A stretch of 64,000 nucleotides of DNA from Trissonchulus latispiculum. Taxonomy: Eukaryota > Nematoda > Enoplea > Enoplida > Ironidae. Positions 12,667 to 22,495 of the stretch are shown piece after piece; positions within the stretch are counted from its first letter, which is position 1, and every line of letters starts with the position of its first letter. The stretch spans positions 1 through 64,000 of the forward strand of contig JASAND010013246.1 in NCBI GenBank assembly GCA_030248195.1, given 5' to 3'. The notes beneath the pieces are model-generated. The model was not told the DNA's origin. It did not search any database and worked only from the letters and a program-made list of their open reading frames with translations. The position numbers and the translations under genes were made by a program.

Positions 12667-12788
12667 TTAAATCACGTTTATATTTTTATTGCGTTTTTGG
12701 CTTTAATTTTTACATTGCCCATCACCCCAAATTGTAACATGGCTCAGTGTAATCGAACCACGCTACAACCGCCTGCGTACAATTGAAT

Positions 12789-12836
12789 TGCACGCTACAC
12801 CGTGCAGGACAATTGTACTGCACGGTGTAGCGTGCA
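12789..12836. repeat. Perfect 19-bp inverted repeat
   Basis: TGCACGCTACACCGTGCAG at 12789-12807 is exactly complementary to 12818-12836, with a 10-base loop. A further partial copy of the arm (CTGCACGG) at 12848-12855 was the target of the adjacent hAT-type insertion. Confidence 0.85.
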
Positions 12837-12855
12837 GTATACATGTACTGCACGG

Positions 12856-13277
12856 TAGAGATGAGCCGGATTTTTTCGGCCCGGCCCGGCCCGCTGGCAA
12901 AATTTTTCGGCCCGGCCCGGCCCGGCCCGCTCCAAGATTCGGCCTGGCCCGGCCCGCCAAAAGACAATTTCCAAAATTTTACTAACAATATTATTTCAAA
13001 GGCTCCAATGCAATATGGAAACGCTAAATTATGCTACAAAATGTTAAATTTTGCTGTAAAATAGCCAGAATGAGTAGATATTTCGCTAATTTTAGCGATT
13101 TTAGAACATTTTCTATAGTCGGTCCGGCCCGTTTCGGCCCGCGCCGGCCCGCAGTTATAAAATCTTTTCGGCCCGGCCCGGCCCGGCCCGCTACAAAATG
13201 GATGTCGGCCCGGCCCGGCCCGGCCCGCGGGCCGGGCCAGGCCGGGCCGGGCCGACGGGCCGAAATGCTCATCTCTA
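12856..13277. mobile_element. GC-rich hAT-type MITE, 8-bp TSD CTGCACGG
   Basis: The perfect terminal inverted repeat TAGAGATGAGC (left) and its complement (right) are flanked by the exact 8-bp duplication CTGCACGG at 12848-12855 and 13278-13285. Both subterminal regions are runs of CGGCCCGGCCCGG around an AT-rich core at about 12955-13120. The 422-bp length, lack of coding capacity and 8-bp duplication fit a hAT MITE. Open frames over the GC-rich ends encode only Gly/Pro/Arg/Ala repeats and are not genes. Confidence 0.92.
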
Positions 13278-13285
13278 CTGCACGG

Positions 13286-14085
13286 TAAGCCTTCGTTGCT
13301 CTTCTATCGGAGTATGCAGCAAGGCTGCTGATAGCCAGCAGAACTGACTGCAATGATCAAGAATTTCTCCCCCTTATATACTTTCCGCCGAAGGAAATAT
13401 GCAAATTAGGTGGACTAGTATATAAACGACTGGAAATTCGAAGCAAATTGTCAGTCTTCAAAGACTTGACATATAGAAGACGAAATGTCTTCTAGTTTTT
13501 TGAGCCATATTACAAGCCAGTTGTAGCACTGCTTGCTGTGCTCACAGAATTTTGTGCCCTTCACTCGTGCCCTTCACTCGGAGCTTCGCCTGCTAGTGTG
13601 CATACAAATCTCTGAGAGCACTGCTGGCAGTGCGACAACTTCCACTTGTAACGACTAATTAATTAGTACTGCAATCTGATTCTTTAACAGGTCTATTTTA
13701 TAGAAATGACTAAAGTGATTATGAGATAAACCCATAAAATAAATAAAAACATGAGCGAAGATCATGCGCCGCCGGTGTCATTCATATTTAAGAAGCTTAC
13801 AATCTTAGCGCTGGCGTATTGTATTCGTTCTCAGCCAAGTTTCATCATCTTATTGGTTGATATTGCAGAAGTCTATAATGTATTCTACATATACCTATAC
13901 AAATTTTTTCATAGTTTTATTTTTAGAATCCAGTACAACATTTTATTTATGCTCTTGAATTTGAACGCTGCTGCTGATTTAGAAATTTTTATATAATCAA
14001 TGCAATTGTCTCCAGAAAATATCAGCTATGATTATTTTGTTTTGTCTAAGTGGCTGGCCGTTTGCTCGAGATCCGAGCTTTTTTA
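13286..14085. other. Upstream region of the + strand Ly6 gene; no gene seen
   Basis: AT-rich sequence with a direct repeat CCCTTCACTCG at about 13556-13580 and an 81-codon open frame (13751-13996) without recognisable features. Any promoter of the Ly6 gene should lie here, but I cannot identify its elements. Confidence 0.4.
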
Positions 14086-15385
14086 ATGGAACGAATAGTT
14101 GTTCTCTTGTGCTGCCTAAACCTAGTCTTTTCTTTTAAAGGTTAGTGTATAACTTGATTTTTGTATTAACACTAAACAATTGTGGAACTTGTAATGTATC
14201 AACTGAACTTATCCAATTAAAGTTTTAATAAATACTAAGATTGCACTTGCAAAATTCCGTTCAGTGTTGTTACTGGGCGCTTGCTTGCGTTGATTGAATA
14301 CAATGATACGTAGACTCTGTTAAACATTGTTGGTATAACTTCAAGTGGATTCGACATAAAAGTTCTGCATCACCATAAACATGTGGTTTTAGATCTATGG
14401 ACTGAAATGGAGCTTAACCACCGCCTTTAAAAATACTGTACAAACTCTTGTACGGTTAATTATGTCTATGATAATGTCTTAATGAACAGATAACCTAAAA
14501 AAGTTTGGGTCAAGGTGAAGCGGTACGTGTGTATCCTTAGCGAACCAAGTCTTTGATCCAGTGCTGGAACTGTTTGATCCAGAAAGAGCAAGCAAAACTA
14601 GAGTCACGAATATTTAGCGTTGAGTCACGCATGGTTCGACTAAAAACAGTTCCAGCACTGGATCAAACACTTGGTTCGCTAAGGAGGCACACGTTGTAGC
14701 GGTGATAGTTTCATTTCTTTACTATGATCCTGATCACCCTTTTGATCTGATTCTAGATTTTGAGTGCTACAGTTGCAATCATTCGATCAGTCGATTGGAG
14801 AAAAGTTCGGACAGATGTTTGAAACCGCTTTCTGTTGCTCCGATGACAAAATGCAAAACCAGTCACTCTTGTTATCAGCGAACTGAGGCCGTAAAGGGCC
14901 GGTATCGCATTTCGCGAGGTTGCGCGGAGGATATCGCTCATGTCGAAGAAAAGACTAATATCTGTATGTCTAATCGAAATGGTCAGACCTGCTTTTGTAA
15001 TGAGAGCCGGTGCAATCAAGCTGAGGCTATGATTTGCTTCAGTTGTGAAGTCCACAGAAATCGTTCCAATGCCCAGCCTTGCCTGACACCTGACATTAAC
15101 CTCATGAAGGGGACTTGTGTGGCACTTTTTGGATGCTTTACTAAAGTTACCCCTGAGAAAGTTTCCCGTGGTTGTCTTCTGAGTCCCTATACAGTTGATT
15201 GTTACACTGGTTCCGGAAAGCATCGAACTTGCAATTGTGTCGGAAACCTGTGCAACAAAGGACTTCACAGTTGGGACCCCTCCCTTGATCCTGTGTCTGG
15301 CTCCAGGGTTTACTCTAACGCTGTAACCATGTCCTTTCTCAATATCCCTGCTCTTGTAATATTGACACTGATGTTGAGTCAGTGA
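14086..15385 (+). CDS. Two-LU-domain Ly6/uPAR-type GPI-anchored protein (two exons)
   Basis: The gene model joins exon 1 (14086-14140) to exon 2 (14757-15385), giving 227 aa. Exon 1 encodes the signal peptide MERIVVLLCCLNLVFSF and ends AAAG|GTTAGT. The acceptor is TTGATCTGATTCTAG. The split codon G|AT gives Asp19, so the intron is phase 1. Two LU (three-finger) domains follow: residues 22-105 and 112-185, each with ten cysteines and each ending in the family's Cys-Asn (CxC-x4-CN). The last ~18 residues are hydrophobic and preceded by a small-residue stretch, as expected for GPI attachment. Such proteins act at the outer cell surface as ligand-binding or modulator proteins; the specific role here is unknown. 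It faces a paralogue with the same architecture on the other strand (16053-19325), so the pair probably arose by inverted duplication. Reading exon 2 open further upstream gives no signal peptide, which supports the splice model. Confidence 0.85.
14535..14684. repeat. 41-bp near-perfect inverted repeat inside the Ly6 intron
   Basis: The arm 14535-14575 (starts CCTTAGCGAACCAAG) matches the complement of 14644-14684 with one mismatch; weaker pairing extends outward to about 14517 and 14701. The right arm ends about 70 bases before the splice acceptor at 14756. It resembles a small foldback/MITE insertion, but I found no target-site duplication. Confidence 0.85.
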
Positions 15386-16052
15386 CGGCTTTTCCCTCTT
15401 ACACTCTCTTTTCTCTTTGCTTTGTCACTTTTGCTTCACTACTGCCCTATTTTTTAACTTTCTGCTTGATTAACAAAATCCTCAGGACAAATGCTAACTT
15501 ACGGTATTCTTACTGTATTTTGTTAGTGTTTACAACGTGCCGTTCTAAAACGAAGATACCTCGCTTGGAACTGATCTGTTTTATGTGCAAGCTTTGGCTG
15601 ATCGATTGAATATATAATCTAGTTTAACCTAGTGAACACAGATTTAATAGAAACAAACGCATATATTTATTCATGGTATATCTCCTGTTTGGTAATAGTA
15701 AAGATTCACTGTTTTGTAACGTAGCCTGCCTGTCCCTTTCGTAGTTCAATCGCAAAAGTGTAACTTGAAATTGAGACGCGGGAAGCTTGAACTTTATCAT
15801 CATTGGAATTGTCGAGACTTTTTTGACTTTTTGATAGTTTGAAACAGCTTATGCTCAACTCGAGTTAACGCACAGCTCTATGTATGATTCCTCTGTACTT
15901 GACGGAGCTCCTCAGAATTGGACCCTATGGTGTTTTTAACGAGGAACTGTTTGGAGACCGCTTAACCGTGTTTGCTAACTCTCCTTTATGTATATATATG
16001 TATATATTGCCTTTCGCAATGACTTTCAGTCCTTCCAGTCCTTTTGCGAAAC
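15386..16052. other. Convergent intergenic region between the two Ly6 genes
   Basis: This holds the 3' untranslated sequences of both convergent Ly6 genes. I see no clear AATAAA signal in the first few hundred bases of either strand. A short TATATATG run lies at about 15988-16005. No other gene is supported. Confidence 0.5.
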
Positions 16053-19000
16053 CTAACAAACAATAAAAAATGTCAGTAAACTAAGAAAAGCAGTATCGAT
16101 TGTATGTCTTCTCTGACTAGAGGTGGACGAAACTTGTGGACTTGGATTGTTATCAGGCATATCAGAATTACACAAGTAGCCTGAGCAAAAGCATCGTTTT
16201 GATGACGAGAGGTTGTCCAAATGCGAATGGCAAACGTCCTGGTAAGCATGAAAAATGCAACCTCGGGTTATTTTCGGTTGCTGACTCGAACGATGAGTGA
16301 AACAGCCGTGAGGTGAAACGCAGATTGGTACATTTTTGCTGGACGAAGGCTCCAGGCAGGCTTCTTTTTCCATCAGCGATGAGCACTGATAGCAGACGGA
16401 GATTGTTCGATTGTTGCAAAAATCCCCTCTACAGGGGCAGAAAATATGAGTTTCAGTTTCAGTGCATTTATTTTCAAACTCCTGTTCCCAGTAACAAGTA
16501 CGAATTACAGTGAAAGAATCATCATTCCAGTACATCCACTGCAGACATCCCGTCGGGCAAAGGCAGGTCACTGGTCTCCCTTCTTCGCCCGGTTGAAGAC
16601 ACTGAGGATTTGTCAAGGAGGAGAGGCCAGAATCCTTCTGAATCGTGGACTTACATAGATGGCATTGGTAATCTAAAAATTCCAATTAGTTTTAAATAAA
16701 AACGTCGAACTCAGCTAAACCAAAACCGAGTCCAGAACGCTACTGGTGATGGGACTTGTCACCTTCTTTCGTAACACTGAGGCATTACAGAAGGCAGATT
16801 CTTAGTTGTTATTAAAACAGGGATACGGTGAAAATTCAGACTGGCTTTTAAAAAATGTATTCGAGTCATAACAGGTAATAAAGTCGTGTGCAGTTTGGAG
16901 GTATAAACGCAACAATCGGATAAACACACTTCCTAAATACAATTTCGGCTGTGGTACTAAAAATGACCGACATTAAGCTTTATGCGATTATGGGTGGAAC
17001 AGACATAGCCAATTTCGAATTCGAAGTCAAGTACTAGGCATCTTAGATGTCATTTCATTTATTAAAAATAGCGATCTCCTGTTTTGATCATATTTGTAAG
17101 ATGACTTTTGTAAGGAAAAATAATTTACGTAGATAGTCCACTTCATACATTAACATAGGGTCGGGTCCTGGGGGGGGCTTGTCCCCAGAAAATTTTGAGG
17201 GGGCTTGTACCTTGAACTAAAATTTTCAGGGGGGCTTGTACCTCAAGATTAAATTTGTAAAATTTTTCGAAAAATTAACGCTAATTTTATTGAAATTGGC
17301 TACTTTTTATCAAAATTTTCAAGAAATCTTCAATTTTTCGAAAAAATTTCAAAATTTTGTCTGATTTTCCTAAAAAATTAAACAATTTTGCTAAAAAATT
17401 CCGGCGAAGCCGGAAATTTTTTGAAATTTTAGTGTAAAAACTAATTTTTTCCGGCTATTTTTGCTTACCCCTTGGCCATTTTTTCGTTACCCCTTGTCCC
17501 CGACGGCGGTAGGGCTTGTACCTTGTCCGGGTTGGGGGGGGGCTTGGACCCCCCCCCAGACCCCCCCCGCGTTAACCTATGGTCCACTTGTCTCACACAT
17601 TACATACAAATTCTTTTATGGTTGTGGTATCGCCTGAATGTTGTTTGAAATTACGGAAGACCGATTCTTTTTATTAATTTGCTATCAGGATTTGTATCTT
17701 CATTTTTGCTGTTACTGAATGCTGCTGCAAAGATGGACATTAACAGCCATCTAACCTGAAGTAATTAAATGGTCTGAAATTAAGGTTATAAACGAACTTG
17801 GCAAGTAAGAGTAAGCAGCCTAATGTCCATGTCAGTATCTTCGGATTGGATGCTTATCTTCAGTTTCGCCTCCTGTCAGTGGCTTTCAATGTTATAAGTC
17901 CTGGGTCCCATTTTAGGATACACACCAAGGTAGCAAAGTCTAAACTTTCTCATTTCAAATGTGTTAAATCTTTTAGTGTATTCTCGTCCAACGCCGGAAC
18001 TTTGAGTAAAAGGTAAATTTAATTTGTACCTGTATGAATTTACGCCACCACTGTATACATAAGCTAATTCGTAATTGTTAAAGCAAAAACAAATCTGCGA
18101 CAGCATTCTGTAATAAAAAGCTAAAAGGAAAATTGCTGACGTCAATAATAACTTCCGGAAAAACGGCAAAAACTGTAAAGTATGCATCAAACAGAGTACC
18201 AGATCACTGAGTCTCAAATTATTTCTATTTTTCTAATTTCTAATTCTAATTTCTTTTAAAGTGGTCCTGGTTTTAGACCCCTGGTCTGGTCCTGGTCCTG
18301 GCCCTGAAAGTGGTCCTGAGGATAGTCCTGGTGTTAGAATCTTGGTCCTGGTCCTGGGGCGTGATCCTAAGGGTGGTCCTGAAATGTGGTGCTGGTTTTA
18401 GACGCTTGGTCCTGGTCCTGGTCCTGGTCTTGGTTTTAGACCCTTGGTCCTGGCCCTGAAAGAGGTCCTGAGGTGGTCCTGGTTTTGGACCCTTGGTCCT
18501 GGTCCAGGTCCTGGTTTTAGACTCCTGGTCCTGGTCCTAAAAGTGGTCCTGAGAGTGGTCCTGGTTCTAGACCTTGGTCCTGGTCCTGGGGAGTTATCCT
18601 GAGGGTGGTCCTGGTTTTAGACCTCTGGTCCTGGTCCTGAAAAGTGGCCGTATTCCTGATCCTGGTCGTGGTCCTGCTTTTAAATCCCACCTTATTGAGG
18701 TGAAAAATAATTTTATGACAGTTTGTGAGTCACTCTCAAAACCAGCAGATGGGTTTATTGCTTCCAATGTTTACTACTTTGTTTGTATCATTTTTATTCT
18801 TGCTGGAACAGGAATGTATGAAATGGAGACTTGTAAGTTTAGAGTAGTGTGAGTCATTTCTCCATTCAGAAGCCCTATCTTCAACACAGGGCTGGCTTAG
18901 GTCAGAGTTTTTGCATTCGGATTATGCAATTTTGGTTTTAGAACCTATTTAAGCAGCAGAACTGAGAGCCGTCACGTAGTCTTCTGTTGCTAGCAATCTA

Positions 19001-19325
19001 AACCAATTCCGCAATTGAATAAAGAAAAGGTCTACAAAGGAGAATATTGCCCCCTTTGGGGCATATTTGTTAGAATTAACGTAGGAATCTCTTCGCTAAA
19101 AGCTTTTAAATTGTATTGCAGATTCTTTGAGACTGCAGAATATATACAATTATACAAACAAGTTGGATGTTTTCAAGACCAGGGAAAATGTTAACTTTAA
19201 CTACTCCACTACGCACTACATAAGTTGTACGACCTAAAATAAAGTAAATTCTTACCTGAAAGTTGGGAGTCAAAGACAGGGTTGGATTCAGTGAACTTCA
19301 GAAATGCTAGTACCAGGAATATCAT
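16053..19325 (-). CDS. Two-LU-domain Ly6/uPAR-type GPI-anchored protein (two exons, minus strand)
   Basis: The model joins exon 1 (19325-19256, minus strand) to exon 2 (16672-16053), giving 229 aa. Exon 1 encodes a signal peptide (MIFLVLAFLKFTES) and ends TTTCAG|GTAAGAAT, a strong donor. The acceptor is GGAATTTTTAG, and the split codon G|AT gives Asp24, again phase 1. LU domain 1 spans residues 27-110 and LU domain 2 residues 117-192, both closing with CxC-x4-CN. A Ser/Asn/Pro-rich linker and a hydrophobic tail (about 214-229) fit GPI anchoring. The 2583-bp intron holds a hAT-type MITE (17144-17581) and a minisatellite (18261-18684). Domain order, intron phase and position match the + strand gene at 14086-15385. 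Exon 2 is well supported; exon 1 rests on signal-peptide character, donor quality and exact phase agreement. Confidence 0.82.
17144..17581. mobile_element. hAT-type MITE in the Ly6 intron, 8-bp TSD GTCCACTT
   Basis: The exact duplication GTCCACTT lies at 17136-17143 and 17582-17589. Termini are CATACATTAAC (left) and the complement of CATAGGTTAAC (right), leading into G-rich runs on the left and C-rich runs on the right (GGGTCCTGGGGGGGG; CCCCCCCCCAGACCCCCCCC). The motif GGGGGCTTGTACCT repeats near the left end. It is 438 bp with no coding capacity, inside the intron of the minus-strand Ly6 gene. Confidence 0.85.
18261..18684. repeat. GGTCCTGG minisatellite
   Basis: A tandem array of degenerate units built from GGTCCTGGTCCTGG, TTTTAGACCC(T)TTGGTCC and CCTGAAAGTGGTCCTGAG, with unit lengths of roughly 45-65 bases. 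It lies in the intron of the minus-strand Ly6 gene. An open frame through the array (18574-18852) is an artefact of the repeat. Confidence 0.85.
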
Positions 19326-21215
19326 TACTTCCCCTGGCTTGGCTGACTCAAATATGATATTGAAACCACAGTCACGTAATATGCGTGCTTAATTATCCCT
19401 AAAAGTTTGTTGCCAAGTCAGAAAGGATGACAGAAATGCAGTTTTTATTTCTTAAAAAATGTTCAATTAAGATTAAATGGATTTTTAGCACTTTTCCGGG
19501 TGGATAACTTTTCCGTTTTAAAAAGATAAAACTTGATTTTAGAAACCATCATGTTTAGAGTTTAACATCAACAAGCTTATTAGAGTGACAGAGCTGTAAA
19601 CTGGATTGTGTCAGATGGAGGTTTGAGAGCCTGTTGCATAATTTTATAAGGGTCAAAAGGAAAGTCATATATATGAATAAAAATAACGGTTAGCGGAGAA
19701 CGAAAAGCAATAAATACGTTAATGGTATTCAAGTAGTCCGACTTGTAGTCGAGCAGAAGACCCTACCCTAGCCAATTACTACTTTCATAACTTCTGAGTG
19801 TATGTAAATGGAAATTGCAGATTGAAATTACCTTATTCTGGTGAACCTAGTGCCTTTTCAAGAAAGGGTAGAGCATAGTACAGTTAGAGTTAAAAATAAC
19901 TGAACTCGTTTTAACTCCACTCAAGCTATGCTAGAATGTCCCTCTTCTAACTCTTTCATGAAAAGGATCGAGTTAATTTTAACTCTACTCTACTCTTTCT
20001 TGAACAGGCCCCTAGACAACTCTTTGGCAGCTGCAAAACGGATAGACAAAAACAGATTTGATATATTATCTAAGTTTCTGCACAATTTGATTTTGTACAT
20101 ACTATCGAGCACCAACTGAAGTAATTTAATCCGCAAAACTGCTAACTAACTAACCCACAAAAAGCAATATAAATTTTACATGGAGCAAAACAAAAGAGGG
20201 TTCTGAAAGGAGCAAGAGACTCAGATGGAATGGGGAATAAAATCTGAAGCGTGCCCAAACAGAGAATCTTTCGCCTTCAAGTGTACACTGCTAAAGAGCT
20301 GGAACAAAGTTAGCCTAAGCCTTAACGCACTGTGTCAATTTAGCTATCCATAAATTAATTTATAGAGGGAACCTTTCCTTGATGATGAAGAAAAGACAAT
20401 GCTGGAACAATTTGATTGAAAAGAGCCCTCAAAATTTGACCGCAAAAAATGAAACCTTAACTAGCAGTGTTCTGCTCAACAATTTCAGATAGTCAGACAA
20501 TATTATAGCGTATAACGTATATAAAATTGTCTTCCAAATTGCTTCGAGGGTTTGTCGTTTTGACGCCGACGAGGAGACTTACGAAAAAATAAATAAGATT
20601 TTATGCACACTGAAATTCCTGGTTAGAGGATACGAAATTGAGCAAACATTAAGCCACCCATACAGAATTTAAATCAGGGGTTGGGCAGGGTAACACAAAT
20701 TCTTAGATTTGATTGCCGAGATAGCCTTACACACCCGAAGGCTACAATTTTGATAGTTTCCAATGCCGAAGCATACACTGAAAGAACTGGCAGAAACGAT
20801 TGCTTTGTGACCCCTGCAGTGGTAATCTACACAAATTGCTTCCGCTCCATTTCCATGAAACTACGTACAGCTTTTAGGAAATTGGAATTCAAATAAGAAA
20901 GCTATGCATTACGTAGGACTGTTTGATAGCAGGAGAAACCCGGACTACGTATACCTATTTAGTTATACATAATTAGTTATATCAAGAGTACATAGTTATA
21001 TTGTTACTGTCGAAACTTTCAATAGAAGTGCAGTAAATCTGGCATGGATGACTTAAAACAAGTTCACAATACATATATTTAAAAAACTAAAGACAGGCCA
21101 GGTTTGATGTTGATACTCTTGTTTGTCGATTCCCTAAAACAGAACGCAACTATTACAATACAATCTGTTATGTGCAAAATGGTGGAGCCGGTTTAAGATT
21201 AATGTTTTCTTTCTC
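19326..21215. other. Intergenic region without recognised gene
   Basis: This is the putative 5' flank of both the minus-strand Ly6 gene and the + strand membrane-protein gene. Apart from a small inverted-repeat element at 19858-20009 I see no bounded feature. Open frames such as 20681-20896 have no coding character. Confidence 0.4.
19858..20009. mobile_element. Small inverted-repeat element (MITE-like)
   Basis: The left end (TTTTCAAGAAAGGGTAGAG) is nearly complementary to the right end (CTCTACTCTTTCTTGAACAGG). Between them are mirrored words GTTAAAA and TTTTAAC with GAGTTAA. About 150 bp and non-coding. The target-site duplication is unclear, so the ends are approximate. Confidence 0.5.
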
Positions 21216-21737
21216 ATGCAAACTTCACCGACAAGAATTCCTTCCAGTAGTGATGTGGAGAGCTTTACCTCCTGTACTTCGAAAATTTCCGAACATCACA
21301 ACGTGAACGCTAACAACGAAGTCTCACCCTTGGTGGGTGTTTGCGCCACCTGTGGTAGAGATCTCCCTCCCTCCTCTGATGGTTACAGTGCCATATGTTG
21401 TGTACCTTCCAATGTAAACTTTAACTATGGTACAGTCCCACTTGTCCATTTGTCTCAAACTGATCCGCATGGTATCTATCGACTGCCTCGCGGTTTGAGA
21501 TCTCTGAGACGAGGAAATCGGCGAAGAATGAGGGAAAGAGACCGAACGGCCTTTAAATTGCTTGTTTACACAATAATATTTGTATTTATGGGAATTTTGG
21601 GAGTGACTATGATTCTGTACAGCCAGCTGGCGCCGGACGCTCCTAAAGGTGTACTTTGGCTTGGGATATTGGCCTCCTGTTCAACGATTGTTTGTACCTT
21701 CACCTATTGTGCTCAAATGGCCAGAGCAGAGAATTGA
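21216..21737 (+). CDS. Small protein with two predicted membrane helices and a cysteine-containing N-terminal tail
   Basis: A single open frame of 173 aa starting at ATG 21216. Residues 1-40 are Ser/Thr-rich. A CxxC pair (C43, C46) and a CC pair (C61, C62) lie in the N-terminal tail and could bind metal or be palmitoylated. Residues 92-110 are a dense Arg cluster, followed by two hydrophobic helices (about 113-136 and 144-166) and a short polar end. The positive-inside rule places the N-terminal tail in the cytoplasm. I do not recognise the family. Coding character is good (balanced composition, clear topology), but an upstream non-coding or coding exon cannot be excluded because an ATG-containing segment lies just 5' (about 21171-21197). 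Confidence 0.6.
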   Translation: MQTSPTRIPSSSDVESFTSCTSKISEHHNVNANNEVSPLVGVCATCGRDLPPSSDGYSAICCVPSNVNFNYGTVPLVHLSQTDPHGIYRLPRGLRSLRRGNRRRMRERDRTAFKLLVYTIIFVFMGILGVTMILYSQLAPDAPKGVLWLGILASCSTIVCTFTYCAQMARAEN

Positions 21738-22009
21738 TATTAAAATATAATTTCAACTAACAATTGATTTGCTTTCTTTCCATACCATTTTTAAGTTTCA
21801 ACGATACAGAGACCACAAATTGCCAATATTCAACAAACCGTCGTGTTTTTGCAGTGCCTAATGGATTCATCAAATTGTACGTGTGTTTGAAGTTAAAGTT
21901 TGCCTACACAAGTCATGTCTATTGGATTCGTGGTAACATTTCCTCGTCATTGATTAAATCGGACATAAACAAAATAGTGTGCCCAGAAAACTATTGTGGG
22001 GTCTTGTCT
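21738..22009. other. 3' flank of the membrane-protein gene
   Basis: Non-coding as far as I can see; the open frame 21764-22042 runs into the foldback element and has no recognisable motifs. Confidence 0.4.
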
Positions 22010-22495
22010 CGTTTACCGCCCCCCAGTACTCAAAATCCTTAAAACTTGACCAAATGAGCTAAAATTTGGTGCGGGTATGTTTTCGACCACGCTGAGTTCA
22101 AATATCGCAAAATTTTTCGATTTCGCGAAATTCGAAAATTTTCGATTTCTAAGGGGGGACCAAGGGAAACCGAAAAATTTTTTGTCTTCGATTTTGCTGA
22201 AAAAATGTATATAGGGGTTTTCGGGGTCGTAGAGCACGAATCTGAAGTCCTGAAGTCCGTTTTTCGATTCAGCTTTCCGTTCGCTCAGTGTATATAAGCT
22301 TACATCTTAAGCTTAAAGCTTTAGCTTATACTGAGCGAACGGAAAGCTGAATCGAAAAACGGACTTCAGATTCGTGTTCTACGACCCCGAAAACCCCTAT
22401 ATACATCTTTTCAGCAAAATCGAAGACAAAGAATTTTTCAGTTTCCCTTGGTCCCCCCTTAGAAATCGAAAAATTTTGTGATATTTGAACCCAGC
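22010..22495. mobile_element. Foldback element interrupted by the retrotransposon array
   Basis: The left arm runs from about 22016 to 22300, the centre is at about 22308 (CTTAAGCTTAAAG), and the right arm mirrors the left until GATATTTGAACCCAGC at 22480-22495, where LTR A begins. The left arm shows what should follow: the complement of its first ~80 bases (22016-22095), beginning GTGGTCGAAAACATACC. The element is the same family as 3977-4548 but much better matched, so it is younger. A 20-bp stretch of the left arm (about 22116-22136) is missing from the right arm. Confidence 0.8.

Noticed and set aside
12722..13353. Gly/Pro/Arg/Ala-rich open frames on both strands
   Set aside because: They come from CGGCCCGGCCCGG runs in the ends of a TSD-flanked hAT MITE.
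14753..15268. 171-codon open frame on the minus strand over the Ly6 exon
   Set aside because: It is antisense to a well-supported Ly6 exon and has no recognisable motif; a shadow frame.
18574..18852. 92-codon frame in the minisatellite area
   Set aside because: Half of it is the GGTCCTGG repeat and the rest has no support.
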